A DNA stretch of 64,000 bases from Gilliamella sp. wkB308 (GTDB taxonomy: Bacteria > Pseudomonadota > Gammaproteobacteria > Enterobacterales > Orbaceae). How positions within the stretch are numbered: the stretch's first letter is position 1; each line of letters begins with the position of its first letter. Location of the stretch: NCBI RefSeq assembly GCF_001690185.1, contig NZ_LZGN01000038.1, forward strand, positions 434,001 through 498,000, in the 5' to 3' direction. Positions 39,186-49,555 of the stretch are shown here, one piece after another. Both the position numbers and the translations under genes were made by a program. The notes under the pieces are model-generated. The model was not told the DNA's origin. It did not search any database and saw nothing but the letters and a program-made list of their open reading frames with translations.

Positions 39186-39502
39186 CTACTTATAGTTTAC
39201 TCATCATTATAGGATGTGGATTGGTAACATGGTTACCTCGAATTATTCCTTTTATACTTGTTAGAAAGTTACATTTGCCTGATATTATGATTCGATTTTT
39301 ATCGTATGTTCCACTTTGTATATTAACGGCACTTTTTGTACAAAACCTATTTATGGCAAAACAAGGTCATTTTCCGGATGTTAAGATTGAATACTGTTTA
39401 GCAAGTCTTCCCACTATTTTGGTGGCTTTATTAACGAAAAATCTGATGTGTATTGTTGTGACAGGAATGTGCTTTATGGCGTTGATTCGATATTTTTTAT
39501 AA
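39182..39502 (+). CDS. azlD: AzlD-family branched-chain amino acid exporter, small subunit (YgaH-like)
   Basis: A 106-residue, four-helix membrane protein with the AzlD pattern GLVTWLPRIIPFILVRKLHLP and FLSYVPLCILTALFVQ. It overlaps azlC by 4 bases and is followed by a terminator shared with convergent hemY. AzlD is required with AzlC for export of branched-chain amino acids. Confidence 0.9.
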   Translation: MTTYSLLIIIGCGLVTWLPRIIPFILVRKLHLPDIMIRFLSYVPLCILTALFVQNLFMAKQGHFPDVKIEYCLASLPTILVALLTKNLMCIVVTGMCFMALIRYFL

Positions 39503-39523
39503 TACAAAATATTTTATACCTAA

Positions 39524-39550
39524 AAAAACAGGGCTTGTCGCCCTGTTTTT
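39524..39550. terminator. Bidirectional terminator between azlD and hemY
   Basis: aaaacagggc (39525-39534) and gccctgtttt (39540-39549) pair perfectly around ttgtc, with A run on the left and T run on the right. It ends both the azlCD and the hemCDXY transcripts and contains the hemY stop codon on the minus strand. Confidence 0.85.
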
Positions 39551-40448
39551 ACGTTCTTTCTTGATCTTTAATTTTAGCTACTGATTCCAGCAATTTATCT
39601 GCTTCGACAGTTTGACCAAGTTGTTTAAGGTAGTTAGCCATTGCTTTTTGATACGCAGTATTATTAAGTATAGCTTTTGGTTGTGATTTCCACCATTTAA
39701 TTAACGCAAGCGGATCATTATCGGTTGATAACTGTTTGATTCGAGCAATATAAGCAGCTTGTTTAAACTGATCTAATTGAGAATCACTATACGTTTTCAC
39801 TTTATACATAATAGGTAATAAATCAATGACAGCTTGATAATTACCCATTTCATAATAAAGTTGATCTGCAAGCCTTAACACTTCGGCATTACGTGGCTTT
39901 TCATTTAACAAACTTTCAATAATAGTATGAGCATTATCATATTCATGATTCTTAAGCTGTAAGCGAACTTGAACCAATTGGAAAGCAAATTTTTCGCTAG
40001 GTTGGCAAGTCGCAGCTGCTGCTTCGAGCATTTGGTTGGCTTGAATCAACTGATCATTATCAATATTCGCTTGTGCCGCTAATAAATAAGATAATGTTGT
40101 ATTGGTTGCCCCCTTAGCACTTTTCATAAAAAGTTTAGCAGCTTGTTGATAGTTACCTTCAAGTAATAAAAATTGTGCTTGTTCAATTAATTTTTTTGCT
40201 TTATGAGGCGATTTTAAACGGAGCCAATTACCGAAAGCTGTTTTAGAATTGAAGATTTTTTTAAATAATCGATCAATCAAATAAAGACAAAAAAGTGCCA
40301 ACAATAATAAAATAACAAACGAATTGAAGGACATGCTAATTTTATAATTCGCGATAATAAATACTGCTGAACCTTGATTGAATTGCAATAAAGGTCCTAA
40401 AAAGAATCCCCCAACTAATGCTAAGAAAATAACTAATATTTTAATCAT
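39549..40448 (-). CDS. hemY: HemY, TPR-repeat membrane protein of the hem operon
   Basis: HemY has two N-terminal membrane helices (ILVIFLALVGGFFLG; FVILLLLALFCLYLI) and a cytosolic or periplasmic helical TPR part (AKKLIEQAQFLLLEGNYQQAAKLFMK). It is linked to late haem synthesis in enterobacteria but is not the Bacillus protoporphyrinogen oxidase HemY. I start at ATG 40448 (299 residues), with AGGAG 7 bases upstream; an upstream ATG at 40484 would overlap hemX. It is the last gene of hemC-hemD-hemX-hemY. E. coli HemY has 398 residues, so this is about 100 shorter. Confidence 0.88.
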   Translation of the reverse strand: MIKILVIFLALVGGFFLGPLLQFNQGSAVFIIANYKISMSFNSFVILLLLALFCLYLIDRLFKKIFNSKTAFGNWLRLKSPHKAKKLIEQAQFLLLEGNYQQAAKLFMKSAKGATNTTLSYLLAAQANIDNDQLIQANQMLEAAAATCQPSEKFAFQLVQVRLQLKNHEYDNAHTIIESLLNEKPRNAEVLRLADQLYYEMGNYQAVIDLLPIMYKVKTYSDSQLDQFKQAAYIARIKQLSTDNDPLALIKWWKSQPKAILNNTAYQKAMANYLKQLGQTVEADKLLESVAKIKDQERT

Positions 40449-40458
40449 TATTATTCTC

Positions 40459-41901
40459 CTATTTAGCCAACATAGAACGAACACGAGTTTGCATTAACTT
40501 CTCAAGTTCACTTAAGCTAGCTAATCTGTCAGGAACGCTTTTATTACTAATTGTTTGATTTTGCAAATTATCAAGATCACTTAGGAAGGCTTTAACACTT
40601 GGCGAATTATTATCAAAATAAGCATTAACCCAAACTGCAACATCATTAAGCGAACGTTGATAAATCAATTCTTGATGTCGAGGCACAGCTTGTGCGGCTA
40701 TTAACAGACGGAAACGAATATTTTCACGAAGATACAGTGATTGTTCTAAATTTAGTGGAGTACTTAAAATATGGCATCTAACGATCTGCTTTTCATCTTT
40801 GCCTGCTTGTGACAAACAGGTCGCAAAGTTATTGTCATTTTTATCCAATTTTTCAATGGTAATAAATTTTTGCATAAAAGAATCAATGTTTGCCCATAAA
40901 TTATGTGACCAATCAGAAATTGACGAAGTGACCTCATTTTCGGAACTTTTAGTTGGGTCAATTTTATTTTCTGAATCAGTATCTGAAGATGCGCTGTGAG
41001 AATCATCAACTGGCAACGCATCATTATACTGCGTTAAGCCAAGATCAATATCATTATAATTCTCAACTAAAGGAAGATCAGTCAACGAATCCGAAAGACT
41101 AATTAAATTCAAAACAATACCGTCAGAATCGATAAAACTCAGTTCAGAAAGCGAACTGATATCTTTATTAATGGCTTGTCTGGCTGGTAATAAACTAGGA
41201 TCATTTGTTTGTGCTAAACTTTCATCCGCATTTCTTAATAACAAACGTGCAGTGGTATAATCTTGGTCACTCCAGATTTTTCGAGCGGCTAAATGGACTA
41301 AATAGTTAGCTTGCGATATCAGCCAAACATTATTATCCGTGCTCGACATTGCTGACAAACGCTCGTTAAAGTTATGAAGATTTTGTTCATTTAACTTAAT
41401 TGTGTCATTGATTTGATTGGTTAACTGTCGTTGTAACTTTTGTTGCTCATTTAACTGATTGGTAACACGATCTTCAAGCGATGAAAACTGCTGGTTTTGT
41501 TTGGTTACCGCATCGTTGATATTATTTTCTAAATCCTTAACAATACTCTGCTTAGTGCTTTGTTTTAAATTGGCTATTTCCATTTCAAGCATTGAAATAG
41601 TGCTGTTTTGTTTTTCAAGTTGCTCATGACCGTGATAAAAAACAAAGCCACCTAAGCCTAAAGTTAAAGCAATAGCTACAAGCGATAGTTTTGAAATGGG
41701 TACTTTATTGACATTATTTTTGCTGGATGAAGAAGTCGATTTTTTTTCTGTTTTTGGACTTGAATTTGTTGTTATCGTATTTTTATCTTCTTTCATAATA
41801 TTGTTCACTTGTGTTAGTGCATCGGTTGTAAAAGGTTGACTAAATGAGGTGGTACTAATCGTTGAACTGGTTGCGTTAGCTCCATAAAATCGAATCGGCA
41901 T
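40459..41901 (-). CDS. hemX: HemX, membrane-anchored coiled-coil protein
   Basis: This 480-residue protein of the hem operon has a Ser/Thr/Lys-rich N-terminal tail (about 1-70) and one membrane helix (LVAIALTLGLGGFVFYH). A coiled-coil region follows (about 95-180, glutamine/leucine/asparagine-rich), then a folded C-terminal half with VWLISQANYLVHLAARKIWSD and LYLRENIRFRLLIAAQAVPRHQE. The start at ATG 41901 has GAGG 5 bases before it. E. coli HemX has 393 residues; the extra length is in the tail and an acidic insert near 290-320. HemX was once called a uroporphyrinogen methyltransferase, but no such domain is visible. Confidence 0.88.
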   Translation of the reverse strand: MPIRFYGANATSSTISTTSFSQPFTTDALTQVNNIMKEDKNTITTNSSPKTEKKSTSSSSKNNVNKVPISKLSLVAIALTLGLGGFVFYHGHEQLEKQNSTISMLEMEIANLKQSTKQSIVKDLENNINDAVTKQNQQFSSLEDRVTNQLNEQQKLQRQLTNQINDTIKLNEQNLHNFNERLSAMSSTDNNVWLISQANYLVHLAARKIWSDQDYTTARLLLRNADESLAQTNDPSLLPARQAINKDISSLSELSFIDSDGIVLNLISLSDSLTDLPLVENYNDIDLGLTQYNDALPVDDSHSASSDTDSENKIDPTKSSENEVTSSISDWSHNLWANIDSFMQKFITIEKLDKNDNNFATCLSQAGKDEKQIVRCHILSTPLNLEQSLYLRENIRFRLLIAAQAVPRHQELIYQRSLNDVAVWVNAYFDNNSPSVKAFLSDLDNLQNQTISNKSVPDRLASLSELEKLMQTRVRSMLAK

Positions 41902-41908
41902 AAAAACC

Positions 41909-42658
41909 TCATTTAGATGATTTTATATAATTGATATTATTATGACATAGACTTATCATTGTTTTAAATAAAATTTGATTATTTGCGCTTTTGGCTAAAA
42001 CAATATTTTGCCAGTTTAGGCGTTTAGCTTCCTCAAAAATTCTGAAACTGGTCACCACTAAACAAGCATGTTTTTTATGTTCTGTTTGGCAATACAACTC
42101 AAGTTGATGTAAATGTTCAATACTGGTAATGATAACGACCTGATGCTCAATGGCATTACTCAATATGTCAAACGGATAGGATATCGCATGACGAGAATAA
42201 CATTCTACTAGTTTGACTTGGGCTTGCTTGGCACTTAATGTATCGGCAATTAGCTGTCTTCCTGAATCACCTCGTAAAATTAAAACCCTTCGGTTTTTCA
42301 CCATATCAGTATCGAATAAGGCAAGTAATCCTTCACTATTTTCTTGTTTCGGAAAACTCACCGATTTATGAACGAATTGACGGATCAGTTCCGCGGTTTT
42401 GTTTCCTATAGCAAAGTATTGTAAATGTTTAGGAAAATTAAGATTCGGACTAAACGTTGTGATGACATTTGCGACCTGTGGCGATACTGCAATAACAATA
42501 TCATTTGGCAATAATTGGTTTAAATCGTTTTGTAAATTCAGCAGATCCTTACCTGCTGAAATTCTAAATAAAGGAAGATGGGTAGCCTGTAAATTGGCTT
42601 GATTTAATAATTTAGTCAATTCTTCACCTTGCGGTGAAGGGCGGGTGACGAAAATCAT
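41909..42658 (-). CDS. hemD: Uroporphyrinogen-III synthase HemD
   Basis: HemD closes hydroxymethylbilane with inversion of ring D to give uroporphyrinogen III. The 249 residues begin [18 protein letters not shown], which matches the family, and include [25 protein letters not shown] and [16 protein letters not shown]. HemD sequences diverge strongly, so identity rests on these motifs and on the position: its ATG overlaps the hemC stop by 4 bases and hemX follows after 7 bases. Confidence 0.93.
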   Translation of the reverse strand: MIFVTRPSPQGEELTKLLNQANLQATHLPLFRISAGKDLLNLQNDLNQLLPNDIVIAVSPQVANVITTFSPNLNFPKHLQYFAIGNKTAELIRQFVHKSVSFPKQENSEGLLALFDTDMVKNRRVLILRGDSGRQLIADTLSAKQAQVKLVECYSRHAISYPFDILSNAIEHQVVIITSIEHLHQLELYCQTEHKKHACLVVTSFRIFEEAKRLNWQNIVLAKSANNQILFKTMISLCHNNINYIKSSK

Positions 42659-43575
42659 TCGCTATTCAATTCCTCTAAAATTGCGTTAGCTCCAAGCATT
42701 AACAATTCATTGGCGACATCTCGTCCTAACTGTTCTGCTTGAGTAATACTACCAGACAGGGGGACTTTGATTATTGTAGAACCATCTGTTTTGCCAACTA
42801 AACCCTTTAAAAATAGCTTATCATCCAAAATTTGGCTAAGACAAGCAATCGGAACTTGACAACCCCCTTGCAATTGTTGATTCATCGCTCTTTCAGCTTG
42901 TATGCAAATTCGACTATTTGGGTCATCTAAAGGTGCGAGTAAAGCTAAAATTTGCTTATCATTGGCACGTGTTTCAATACCAATTGCCCCTTGACCGACA
43001 GCAGGTAAGATTAAATCAGTATCGATATATTGTTTAATACGGTCTTGCAATGATAGACGTTTTAATCCTACTGCTGCTAAAATAATTGCATCATATTCTT
43101 GATTGTCTAATTTTGCTAAACGGGTACCAATGTTGCCTCGTAGGTCTTTAATGTGCAAATGTGGATAAAGCGCACGTAATTGACATTGTCGTCGTAAACT
43201 TGATGTACCAACCACCGCACCAGAAGGTAACTGTGATAAATTTTGGTAATGATTTGAGATAAATGCATCTCGGACATCATCCCGTTTGCAGATTGTTGCA
43301 AGTGTGAGTCCATCGGGAAAATGCACGGGAATATCTTTTATGGAATGCACTGCAATATCAGCTTCATTATTTAAAATGGCTTCTTCCAATTGTTTAACAA
43401 ATAATCCTTTGCCACCTATTTTTGATAATGGGCTATCGAGTAATATATCACCTTTTGTCACCATAGGGATGAGTTCTACAGACAAATCTGGGTGAATGGC
43501 TAATAGCTGCTGTTTAACATAGTTAGCTTGCCAAAGAGCTAAAGGGCTTTTCCTTGTTGCAATGCGGATTTTCAA
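42655..43575 (-). CDS. hemC: Hydroxymethylbilane synthase (porphobilinogen deaminase) HemC
   Basis: HemC joins four porphobilinogens into hydroxymethylbilane using a dipyrromethane cofactor. The cofactor cysteine is C239 in [11 protein letters not shown]. The N-terminal [13 protein letters not shown], the catalytic-site HSIKDIP (with the active Asp further on) and [11 protein letters not shown] and [10 protein letters not shown] loops are intact. 306 residues (E. coli 313). It is the first gene of hemCDXY and follows purB on the same strand after a hairpin. Confidence 0.97.
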   Translation of the reverse strand: MKIRIATRKSPLALWQANYVKQQLLAIHPDLSVELIPMVTKGDILLDSPLSKIGGKGLFVKQLEEAILNNEADIAVHSIKDIPVHFPDGLTLATICKRDDVRDAFISNHYQNLSQLPSGAVVGTSSLRRQCQLRALYPHLHIKDLRGNIGTRLAKLDNQEYDAIILAAVGLKRLSLQDRIKQYIDTDLILPAVGQGAIGIETRANDKQILALLAPLDDPNSRICIQAERAMNQQLQGGCQVPIACLSQILDDKLFLKGLVGKTDGSTIIKVPLSGSITQAEQLGRDVANELLMLGANAILEELNSE

Positions 43576-43701
43576 TGGATGTTCCTATTAAATACTTTAA
43601 ATGTTGTTTTATTATTGATGTCTTAAAGGTTTATAAGAATAAACATATGTTATTTAATCACAAATTGACATCATTCATTCATGTATTGTGATTCAATATA
43701 A

Positions 43702-43730
43702 TCTGAAACATTATTCAATGATGTTTCAGA
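43702..43730 (-). terminator. Hairpin between purB and hemC
   Basis: A 10-bp perfect stem (tctgaaacat / atgtttcaga) with a 9-base loop lies after the purB stop. On the minus strand it is followed by only a weak AT-rich tail (ttatatt), so termination may be partial. Confidence 0.45.
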
Positions 43731-43751
43731 TTATTGACCAACAAAAGATAA

Positions 43752-45140
<1,389 letters not shown>

Positions 45141-45160
45141 TTAAAATAGTAATAAAAAAA

Positions 45161-45814
45161 TTAAAGTGAATTTGCTTTTTCAATTTCTTGCAAAAGCGTT
45201 TGAGCCGTTTTTATTAAGCGTTTTCGTTGAAAAAATAGCTGTAAACGGCTTCCCCCTACTTGGTACCATAAAATAGCAGAACGAATACAACCCAACAACG
45301 ACGTTCTCACCTTTGCTTGAACTAAAGAGTTTTGTAAATACTCAATTTTACCCATCACTTTGATTTTTGTGGTTAATGGGCTAATAATATCTGAATAAAT
45401 ACCGGCTAACGAATAAGACAGATCATCTACATGTGAACTAATCGTTTCTTCATTCATAACAGGATACAATCCCGAAATACGAGTTAAACGCTGATCAATA
45501 TTATTTAATGCATCATTATTTTTTATTAATTTACTGGTAATACTTAATGTACTTAAAAGATAGCGAACAACATCCAGTTGTTCTTTTTGCCCTGATGAAA
45601 ACAGATAAACTAATGTTTGTAAACCCGTTTTAATATTTTTGATACCACCATACACTTCTTCGGTCGTTTGTGGTGAGGTAATAAAAAGGCTCTGAATAGT
45701 TTGCTCATAAAGTGTTGAACTACAAATCCCAGTATTGGCCAACTGGGGAACTAAAACAGAACTTTGTATTACACCGGCAAGGGCAATAGTAGTATGATAA
45801 TACTTATTTGTCAC
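45161..45814 (-). CDS. hflD: HflD, high-frequency-lysogenisation/membrane-associated protein
   Basis: HflD of E. coli is a peripheral membrane protein that affects lambda CII stability; its own cell role is unclear. I start it at GTG 45814 because AAGGAG lies 7 bases before, giving 217 residues that begin [14 protein letters not shown], matching the E. coli N-terminus. Its start overlaps the end of mnmA by 11 bases. The C-terminal [29 protein letters not shown] matches the family signature. It lies between mnmA and purB, as in enterobacteria. Confidence 0.92.
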   Translation of the reverse strand: MTNKYYHTTIALAGVIQSSVLVPQLANTGICSSTLYEQTIQSLFITSPQTTEEVYGGIKNIKTGLQTLVYLFSSGQKEQLDVVRYLLSTLSITSKLIKNNDALNNIDQRLTRISGLYPVMNEETISSHVDDLSYSLAGIYSDIISPLTTKIKVMGKIEYLQNSLVQAKVRTSLLGCIRSAILWYQVGGSRLQLFFQRKRLIKTAQTLLQEIEKANSL

Positions 45815-46946
45815 TCGAACTCTCCTTACTTCGAATAATACGTTCCTCAATAATGCCGCCACCTAGACAGACTTCGTCTTGATAAAATACAGCAGATTGC
45901 CCGGGTGTCACCGCTGCTACAGGGTGAGCAAAAATCACTTCGATTTTATCTTCTGATACTGGATTGACTTGGCATTGAATATCTTGTTGACGATAACGCG
46001 TTTTCACCGTACAAGTAAAAGGTTTGGTCACAGCTTTTCTATCGACCCAATGTAATTGTTGTGCAATCAGACCATCAGAAAATAGCGCAGGGTGATCATG
46101 ACCTTGAGCAACAATAAGTTCATTATTTTTAATGTCTTTATCCACAACATACCATGGGGTATCATCGGCTTGTTTTAATCCACCAATTCCTAGTCCTTTA
46201 CGTTGTCCTAAAGTGTGATACATAAGTCCTTGATGTTTACCGATAATCTGTCCATCCACTGTACGAATTGCACCAGCTTGAGCCGGTAAATATCGAGCTA
46301 AAAAGTCACTAAACTTTCGTTCGCCAATAAAGCAAATTCCTGTAGAGTCTTTTTTGGATGCAGTAGCTAATCCTAGCTGCTCAGCGATTTTACGAACTTG
46401 CGGTTTTTCAAGTTCCCCAACAGGAAACAGACTTTGTCTAACTTGGCCTTCGCTTAACGTATATAAAAAGTAACTTTGGTCTTTATTATTATCTACCCCA
46501 CGCAATAATTCGACTTTATCACCAGTGGTACGTTTACGAACATAATGACCTGTTGCAATATAATCGGCACCAAGATCTTGCGCTGCATACTCTAAAAATG
46601 CTTTAAATTTAATTTCTTTATTACATAAAATATCGGGATTAGGGGTTCGGCCTGCTTTATATTCTGATAAAAAATGTTCAAATACGTTATCCCAATATTC
46701 AGCTGCAAAATTAATAGTATAAAGTTTAATATTGAGTTTATCACAAACAGCTTGAGCATCGGCTAAGTCAACAGCCGCTGAACAGTATTCATCTGTATCG
46801 TCTTCTTCCCAGTTCTTCATAAATAAACCAACAACTTGATAACCTTGTTGCTGAAGTAAATATGCTGAAACAGAAGAATCAACGCCACCAGACATACCGA
46901 CGACAACTTTTGGGGAAGTATTCATATTTGGCATAGTAACTAACAT
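45804..46946 (-). CDS. mnmA: tRNA-specific 2-thiouridylase MnmA
   Basis: MnmA thiolates U34 of Lys, Glu and Gln tRNAs using sulfur relayed by IscS and TusE. The 380 residues hold the PP-loop [15 protein letters not shown] (about 18-32), the first catalytic Cys in [13 protein letters not shown], and the second in [13 protein letters not shown]. The E. coli protein begins near residue 8 here, so starts at M5 or M8 are possible; no ribosome site decides. It leads the mnmA-hflD-purB run. A 14-base palindrome lies about 50 bases upstream. Confidence 0.97.
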   Translation of the reverse strand: MLVTMPNMNTSPKVVVGMSGGVDSSVSAYLLQQQGYQVVGLFMKNWEEDDTDEYCSAAVDLADAQAVCDKLNIKLYTINFAAEYWDNVFEHFLSEYKAGRTPNPDILCNKEIKFKAFLEYAAQDLGADYIATGHYVRKRTTGDKVELLRGVDNNKDQSYFLYTLSEGQVRQSLFPVGELEKPQVRKIAEQLGLATASKKDSTGICFIGERKFSDFLARYLPAQAGAIRTVDGQIIGKHQGLMYHTLGQRKGLGIGGLKQADDTPWYVVDKDIKNNELIVAQGHDHPALFSDGLIAQQLHWVDRKAVTKPFTCTVKTRYRQQDIQCQVNPVSEDKIEVIFAHPVAAVTPGQSAVFYQDEVCLGGGIIEERIIRSKESSSDK

Positions 46947-46974
46947 GGTCTTTAAAAAATAATGGCTAATTTTA

Positions 46975-47006
46975 GCATAAATGACCCCAAAAGCATAAAT
47001 TTATGC
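46975..47006. promoter_or_regulatory. Perfect palindrome with repeated half-site upstream of mnmA
   Basis: gcataaatttatgc (46993-47006) is a perfect 14-base palindrome, and the half gcataaat recurs directly at 46975-46982, 18 bases earlier. The position, 29-60 bases upstream of mnmA, fits an operator. No known regulator consensus was matched. Confidence 0.4.
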
Positions 47007-47214
47007 CAATAAGAATTCTGATTGAGAACATTTTTTTTACTGGAACATAGACGGATACTTAAACATTTTTACGTTTTTTTACTCATTAATCTTTCTAAAA
47101 TCTAAAGAAAAAAAACGAGTGCCTAAATTTCTTAATAAGCGATTCTATCAACATTAATCAACAAAACCACTTATTTTATATGCCATAAAAAAATACAATC
47201 AATACCCAATATTG

Positions 47215-47910
47215 TTAATAAAGATCCTTCAACAGATAAACGACATGACCAATAATTTTAAAATCTTGGGGTTCATTTTTGTCTACTCTAATAGATGGAT
47301 ATTTTGGATTATCACAGAGCAAAGCAATGTTAGAACCCTGATTTTGGATGCGTTTAATACTTATCTGATCATCATATTGCACGGCATAAAGATACCCATC
47401 AATCGGTTTACTATGGGCAGTATTAATAATCAGAATATCATGATTTGATATCGTCGGCTCCATGCTATCACCTTTAGCCCAAACCGCCCGCAAGTCATCA
47501 TTGTCAAAAAGTTGATGTTTAATCAATGTGATATCAAACGGTATTGCCTCGATCTGTACTAGAGACTTATTAGTATCAAATTCATTTAATTTATAAAAAG
47601 GGATATAGACAAAACCACGACGTTCTGTATCGGGAAGTAACCGACATTCACCTTTACCTGTTGCTAACCACTCAATAGGAATATCACATTTTTGTGCGAT
47701 AATTGCTAATCTATTCAGAGAAGGGTAAGTTTTACCTGATAAATAGTCACGAATAACGGCTTCAGACATGCCCACTTTTTTGGCAAAGGCATTACCGGAT
47801 AAACTCTCTAAGACTAAGGTAAGTCGATGTTTAAAATCGATAACACCTGTTTCTTTAAGAATTCGTGTTTTTTCTTGATCTTCAGTTGTTTTTATGTTGC
47901 TTTCTTTCAT
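47215..47910 (-). CDS. Phage-type XRE/S24 repressor
   Basis: A 231-residue repressor. The N-terminal helix-turn-helix is at about 25-85 (FAKKVGMSEAVIRDYLSGKTYPSL) and the C-terminal S24 peptidase-like domain at about 100-225. The latter has serine S149 in AKGDSMEPTI and lysine K186 in DQISIKRIQ. Proteins of this form repress lytic genes in lambdoid and Mu-like phages and cleave themselves after RecA activation. No obvious Ala-Gly or Cys-Gly cleavage dipeptide is seen in the linker. It diverges from a Ner-type gene, the layout of a Mu-like phage control region. No other phage gene is near. Confidence 0.88.
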   Translation of the reverse strand: MKESNIKTTEDQEKTRILKETGVIDFKHRLTLVLESLSGNAFAKKVGMSEAVIRDYLSGKTYPSLNRLAIIAQKCDIPIEWLATGKGECRLLPDTERRGFVYIPFYKLNEFDTNKSLVQIEAIPFDITLIKHQLFDNDDLRAVWAKGDSMEPTISNHDILIINTAHSKPIDGYLYAVQYDDQISIKRIQNQGSNIALLCDNPKYPSIRVDKNEPQDFKIIGHVVYLLKDLY

Positions 47911-48061
47911 TTTTATAATCCATTTTGCGTTATTTTTTATTTTTCTTGTTTTAATTCGTTTTTTTATGTGTTATTCTTTCGCTTGGAATTTACACCATGC
48001 TAGTGTTGTATACCGATAATCTTTTGGATAGCAAAAAAATAAACTTATAGAGGATCTCATA
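47911..48061. promoter_or_regulatory. Divergent repressor/Ner control region with candidate operators
   Basis: The 151 bases between the two genes contain two T-rich, similar segments (cgttattttttat at 47928 and cgtttttttatg at 47957, 29 bases apart). A dyad of form taca-n-ca-n6-tg-n-tgta lies at 47991-48010. The strong T tracts and dyad suggest multiple repressor sites. AGAGG (48049-48053) is the ribosome site of the Ner gene. Operator identity is inferred. Confidence 0.4.
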
Positions 48062-48301
48062 ATGAGCGAACAAGATCAAGACTGGACTCCATCAAGAGTA
48101 GTAGGCGAAATTAAAATTAGAGGTGGAAATTTAAGAGGTCTATCTCGTGCGAGTGGTTTGCAAGCTGATACTCTACGAAACGCACTTTATCGTCATTGTC
48201 CTAAGTATGAACATATTATTTCAGAATATTTAAAAGTTCCTGCTGAACAAATTTGGCCTTCTCGATATAACTCAAAATCGAATAAAGTCAAATACAAATA
48301 A
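48062..48301 (+). CDS. Ner/SfsB-type winged-helix regulator (Mu-like)
   Basis: A 79-residue DNA-binding protein of the Mu Ner / E. coli SfsB (Nlp) family. It has WTPSRVVGEIKIRGGNLRGLSRASGLQADTLRN... with the helix-turn-helix in LRGLSRASGLQADTLRNALY and the end PAEQIWPSRY that is typical of the family. In phage Mu, Ner represses early transcription. The E. coli SfsB relatives were domesticated. The gene is divergent from the S24 repressor, and a terminator follows, after which tpiA converges. No transposase gene follows, so this looks like a retained control pair. Confidence 0.85.
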   Translation: MSEQDQDWTPSRVVGEIKIRGGNLRGLSRASGLQADTLRNALYRHCPKYEHIISEYLKVPAEQIWPSRYNSKSNKVKYK

Positions 48302-48321
48302 AATTATTTAAGTTTCAATTG

Positions 48322-48350
48322 AAAGACGCCTATTTGGCGTCTTTTATCTT
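48322..48350. terminator. Bidirectional terminator between the ner-like gene and tpiA
   Basis: aaagacgcc (48322-48330) and ggcgtcttt (48336-48344) form a perfect 9-bp stem with loop tattt, followed by tatctt. It lies between two convergent genes and serves both. Confidence 0.8.
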
Positions 48351-48369
48351 ATTATTACGTTGTAAAAAA

Positions 48370-49134
48370 TTAATTTTTTGCTTTTTCCGCTGCTTTAACA
48401 ATAGCTGCAAATGCATCTGCTTTTAATGATGCGCCACCTACTAATGCACCATCAATATCAGGTTGAGTAAATAACTCAGCGGCATTTTTATCATTGACCG
48501 AACCACCGTATTGAATAATGACTTGTTCAGCCACTTTTGCATCTTGTTTTGCAATATGGTCACGAATAAATTTATGAACGGCTTGAGCCTGAGCAGGGGT
48601 TGCTGATTTGCCTGTACCAATTGCCCATACAGGTTCATAAGCAATAACTGCGCCATTGAAAGCTTGAACACCTAATGCATTAATTACCGCATCAATCTGA
48701 CGAGCACAAACAGTTTGAGTTTGACCAGCTTCATTTTCAGCTTCGGTTTCACCAATACAAAGTACAGGAACTAAACCTGCTTCTTTGATGACAGCAAATT
48801 TTTTAGCGATAAATTCATCTGATTCTTTATGATAAGTACGACGTTCAGAATGACCAATAATAATATGCGTGACCCCAACTTCTTTTAGCATGTTGATGGA
48901 TACTTCACCAGTATAAGCGCCAGATAAGTTAATTCCGACATCTTGAGCGCCTAAAAGAATATTTGAACCACCTAATTGGTGCTTAACAAAATCTAAATAA
49001 ACGACTGGTGGAGCAATCGCAACATCACATTCGACATCCGTCGATAGCTCATTTCTTAGTTCGGCAACTAAGTTTTTAGCCATTTCGATACTACCATTGA
49101 GTTTCCAGTTACCCATCACGAGAGGTTTACGCAT
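48370..49134 (-). CDS. tpiA: Triosephosphate isomerase
   Basis: TpiA interconverts dihydroxyacetone phosphate and glyceraldehyde 3-phosphate. The 254 residues (E. coli 255) have the N-terminal MGNWKLNG with the catalytic Lys, the catalytic His in IIGHSERR and the catalytic Glu in [11 protein letters not shown]. The start is ATG 49134 ([10 protein letters not shown]), with GGAG 6 bases upstream. An in-frame TTG 12 bases earlier covers that ribosome site. It is a single gene, with zapB divergent. Confidence 0.97.
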   Translation of the reverse strand: MRKPLVMGNWKLNGSIEMAKNLVAELRNELSTDVECDVAIAPPVVYLDFVKHQLGGSNILLGAQDVGINLSGAYTGEVSINMLKEVGVTHIIIGHSERRTYHKESDEFIAKKFAVIKEAGLVPVLCIGETEAENEAGQTQTVCARQIDAVINALGVQAFNGAVIAYEPVWAIGTGKSATPAQAQAVHKFIRDHIAKQDAKVAEQVIIQYGGSVNDKNAAELFTQPDIDGALVGGASLKADAFAAIVKAAEKAKN

Positions 49135-49234
49135 AATTTTCTCCAACTTAAATTTTAAAAAGGTGTTGATTTTAGAATGAATTCGTTATAATAGTAGACA
49201 TTATACACCAAGTAAATAAAGTCTGAGGAAAAAT

Positions 49235-49480
49235 ATGTCATTAGAAATATTGAATCAATTGGAAACTAAAATCCAACATACTGTGAATACTATCAGTACA
49301 TTACAACAAGAGATTGCAACGCTAAAACAAGGAAATCAAGAATTAGAACAGTTGATTAATGACAGTTCAGACGAAATGAAAGCACTACGTGATGAAAACG
49401 TAAAATTAAAACAAGATCAACAAGTTTGGCAACAACGTATTCAAACTTTATTAAGTAAAATTGGTGAAATAGCACAGTAA
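49235..49480 (+). CDS. zapB: Cell division factor ZapB
   Basis: ZapB is a small coiled-coil protein of the Z-ring, bridging ZapA and MatP. The 81 residues are almost wholly heptad-repeat helix, from MSLEILNQLETKIQHTVNTI to the end. TGAGGA (49223-49228) precedes the ATG. It is followed by a terminator, so it is a single-gene unit. Confidence 0.93.
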   Translation: MSLEILNQLETKIQHTVNTISTLQQEIATLKQGNQELEQLINDSSDEMKALRDENVKLKQDQQVWQQRIQTLLSKIGEIAQ

Positions 49481-49498
49481 TATATTTAACTTACACAG

Positions 49499-49522
49499 CG
49501 CGACTTAAGTCGCGTTTCTTTT
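49499..49522 (+). terminator. Terminator after zapB
   Basis: cgcgac (49499-49504) and gtcgcg (49509-49514) pair around ttaa, followed by tttctttt. A short, GC-rich hairpin with T tract, 19 bases after the zapB stop. Confidence 0.8.
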
Positions 49523-49555
49523 ATGCTTCATTAATCTCATTTTAAGATAAGTATA

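Noticed and set aside
47215-48301. A complete prophage around the repressor/Ner pair
   Set aside because: Flanking genes mnmA and tpiA are core genes with their own terminators, and no phage structural, integrase or transposase genes or att repeats were found.
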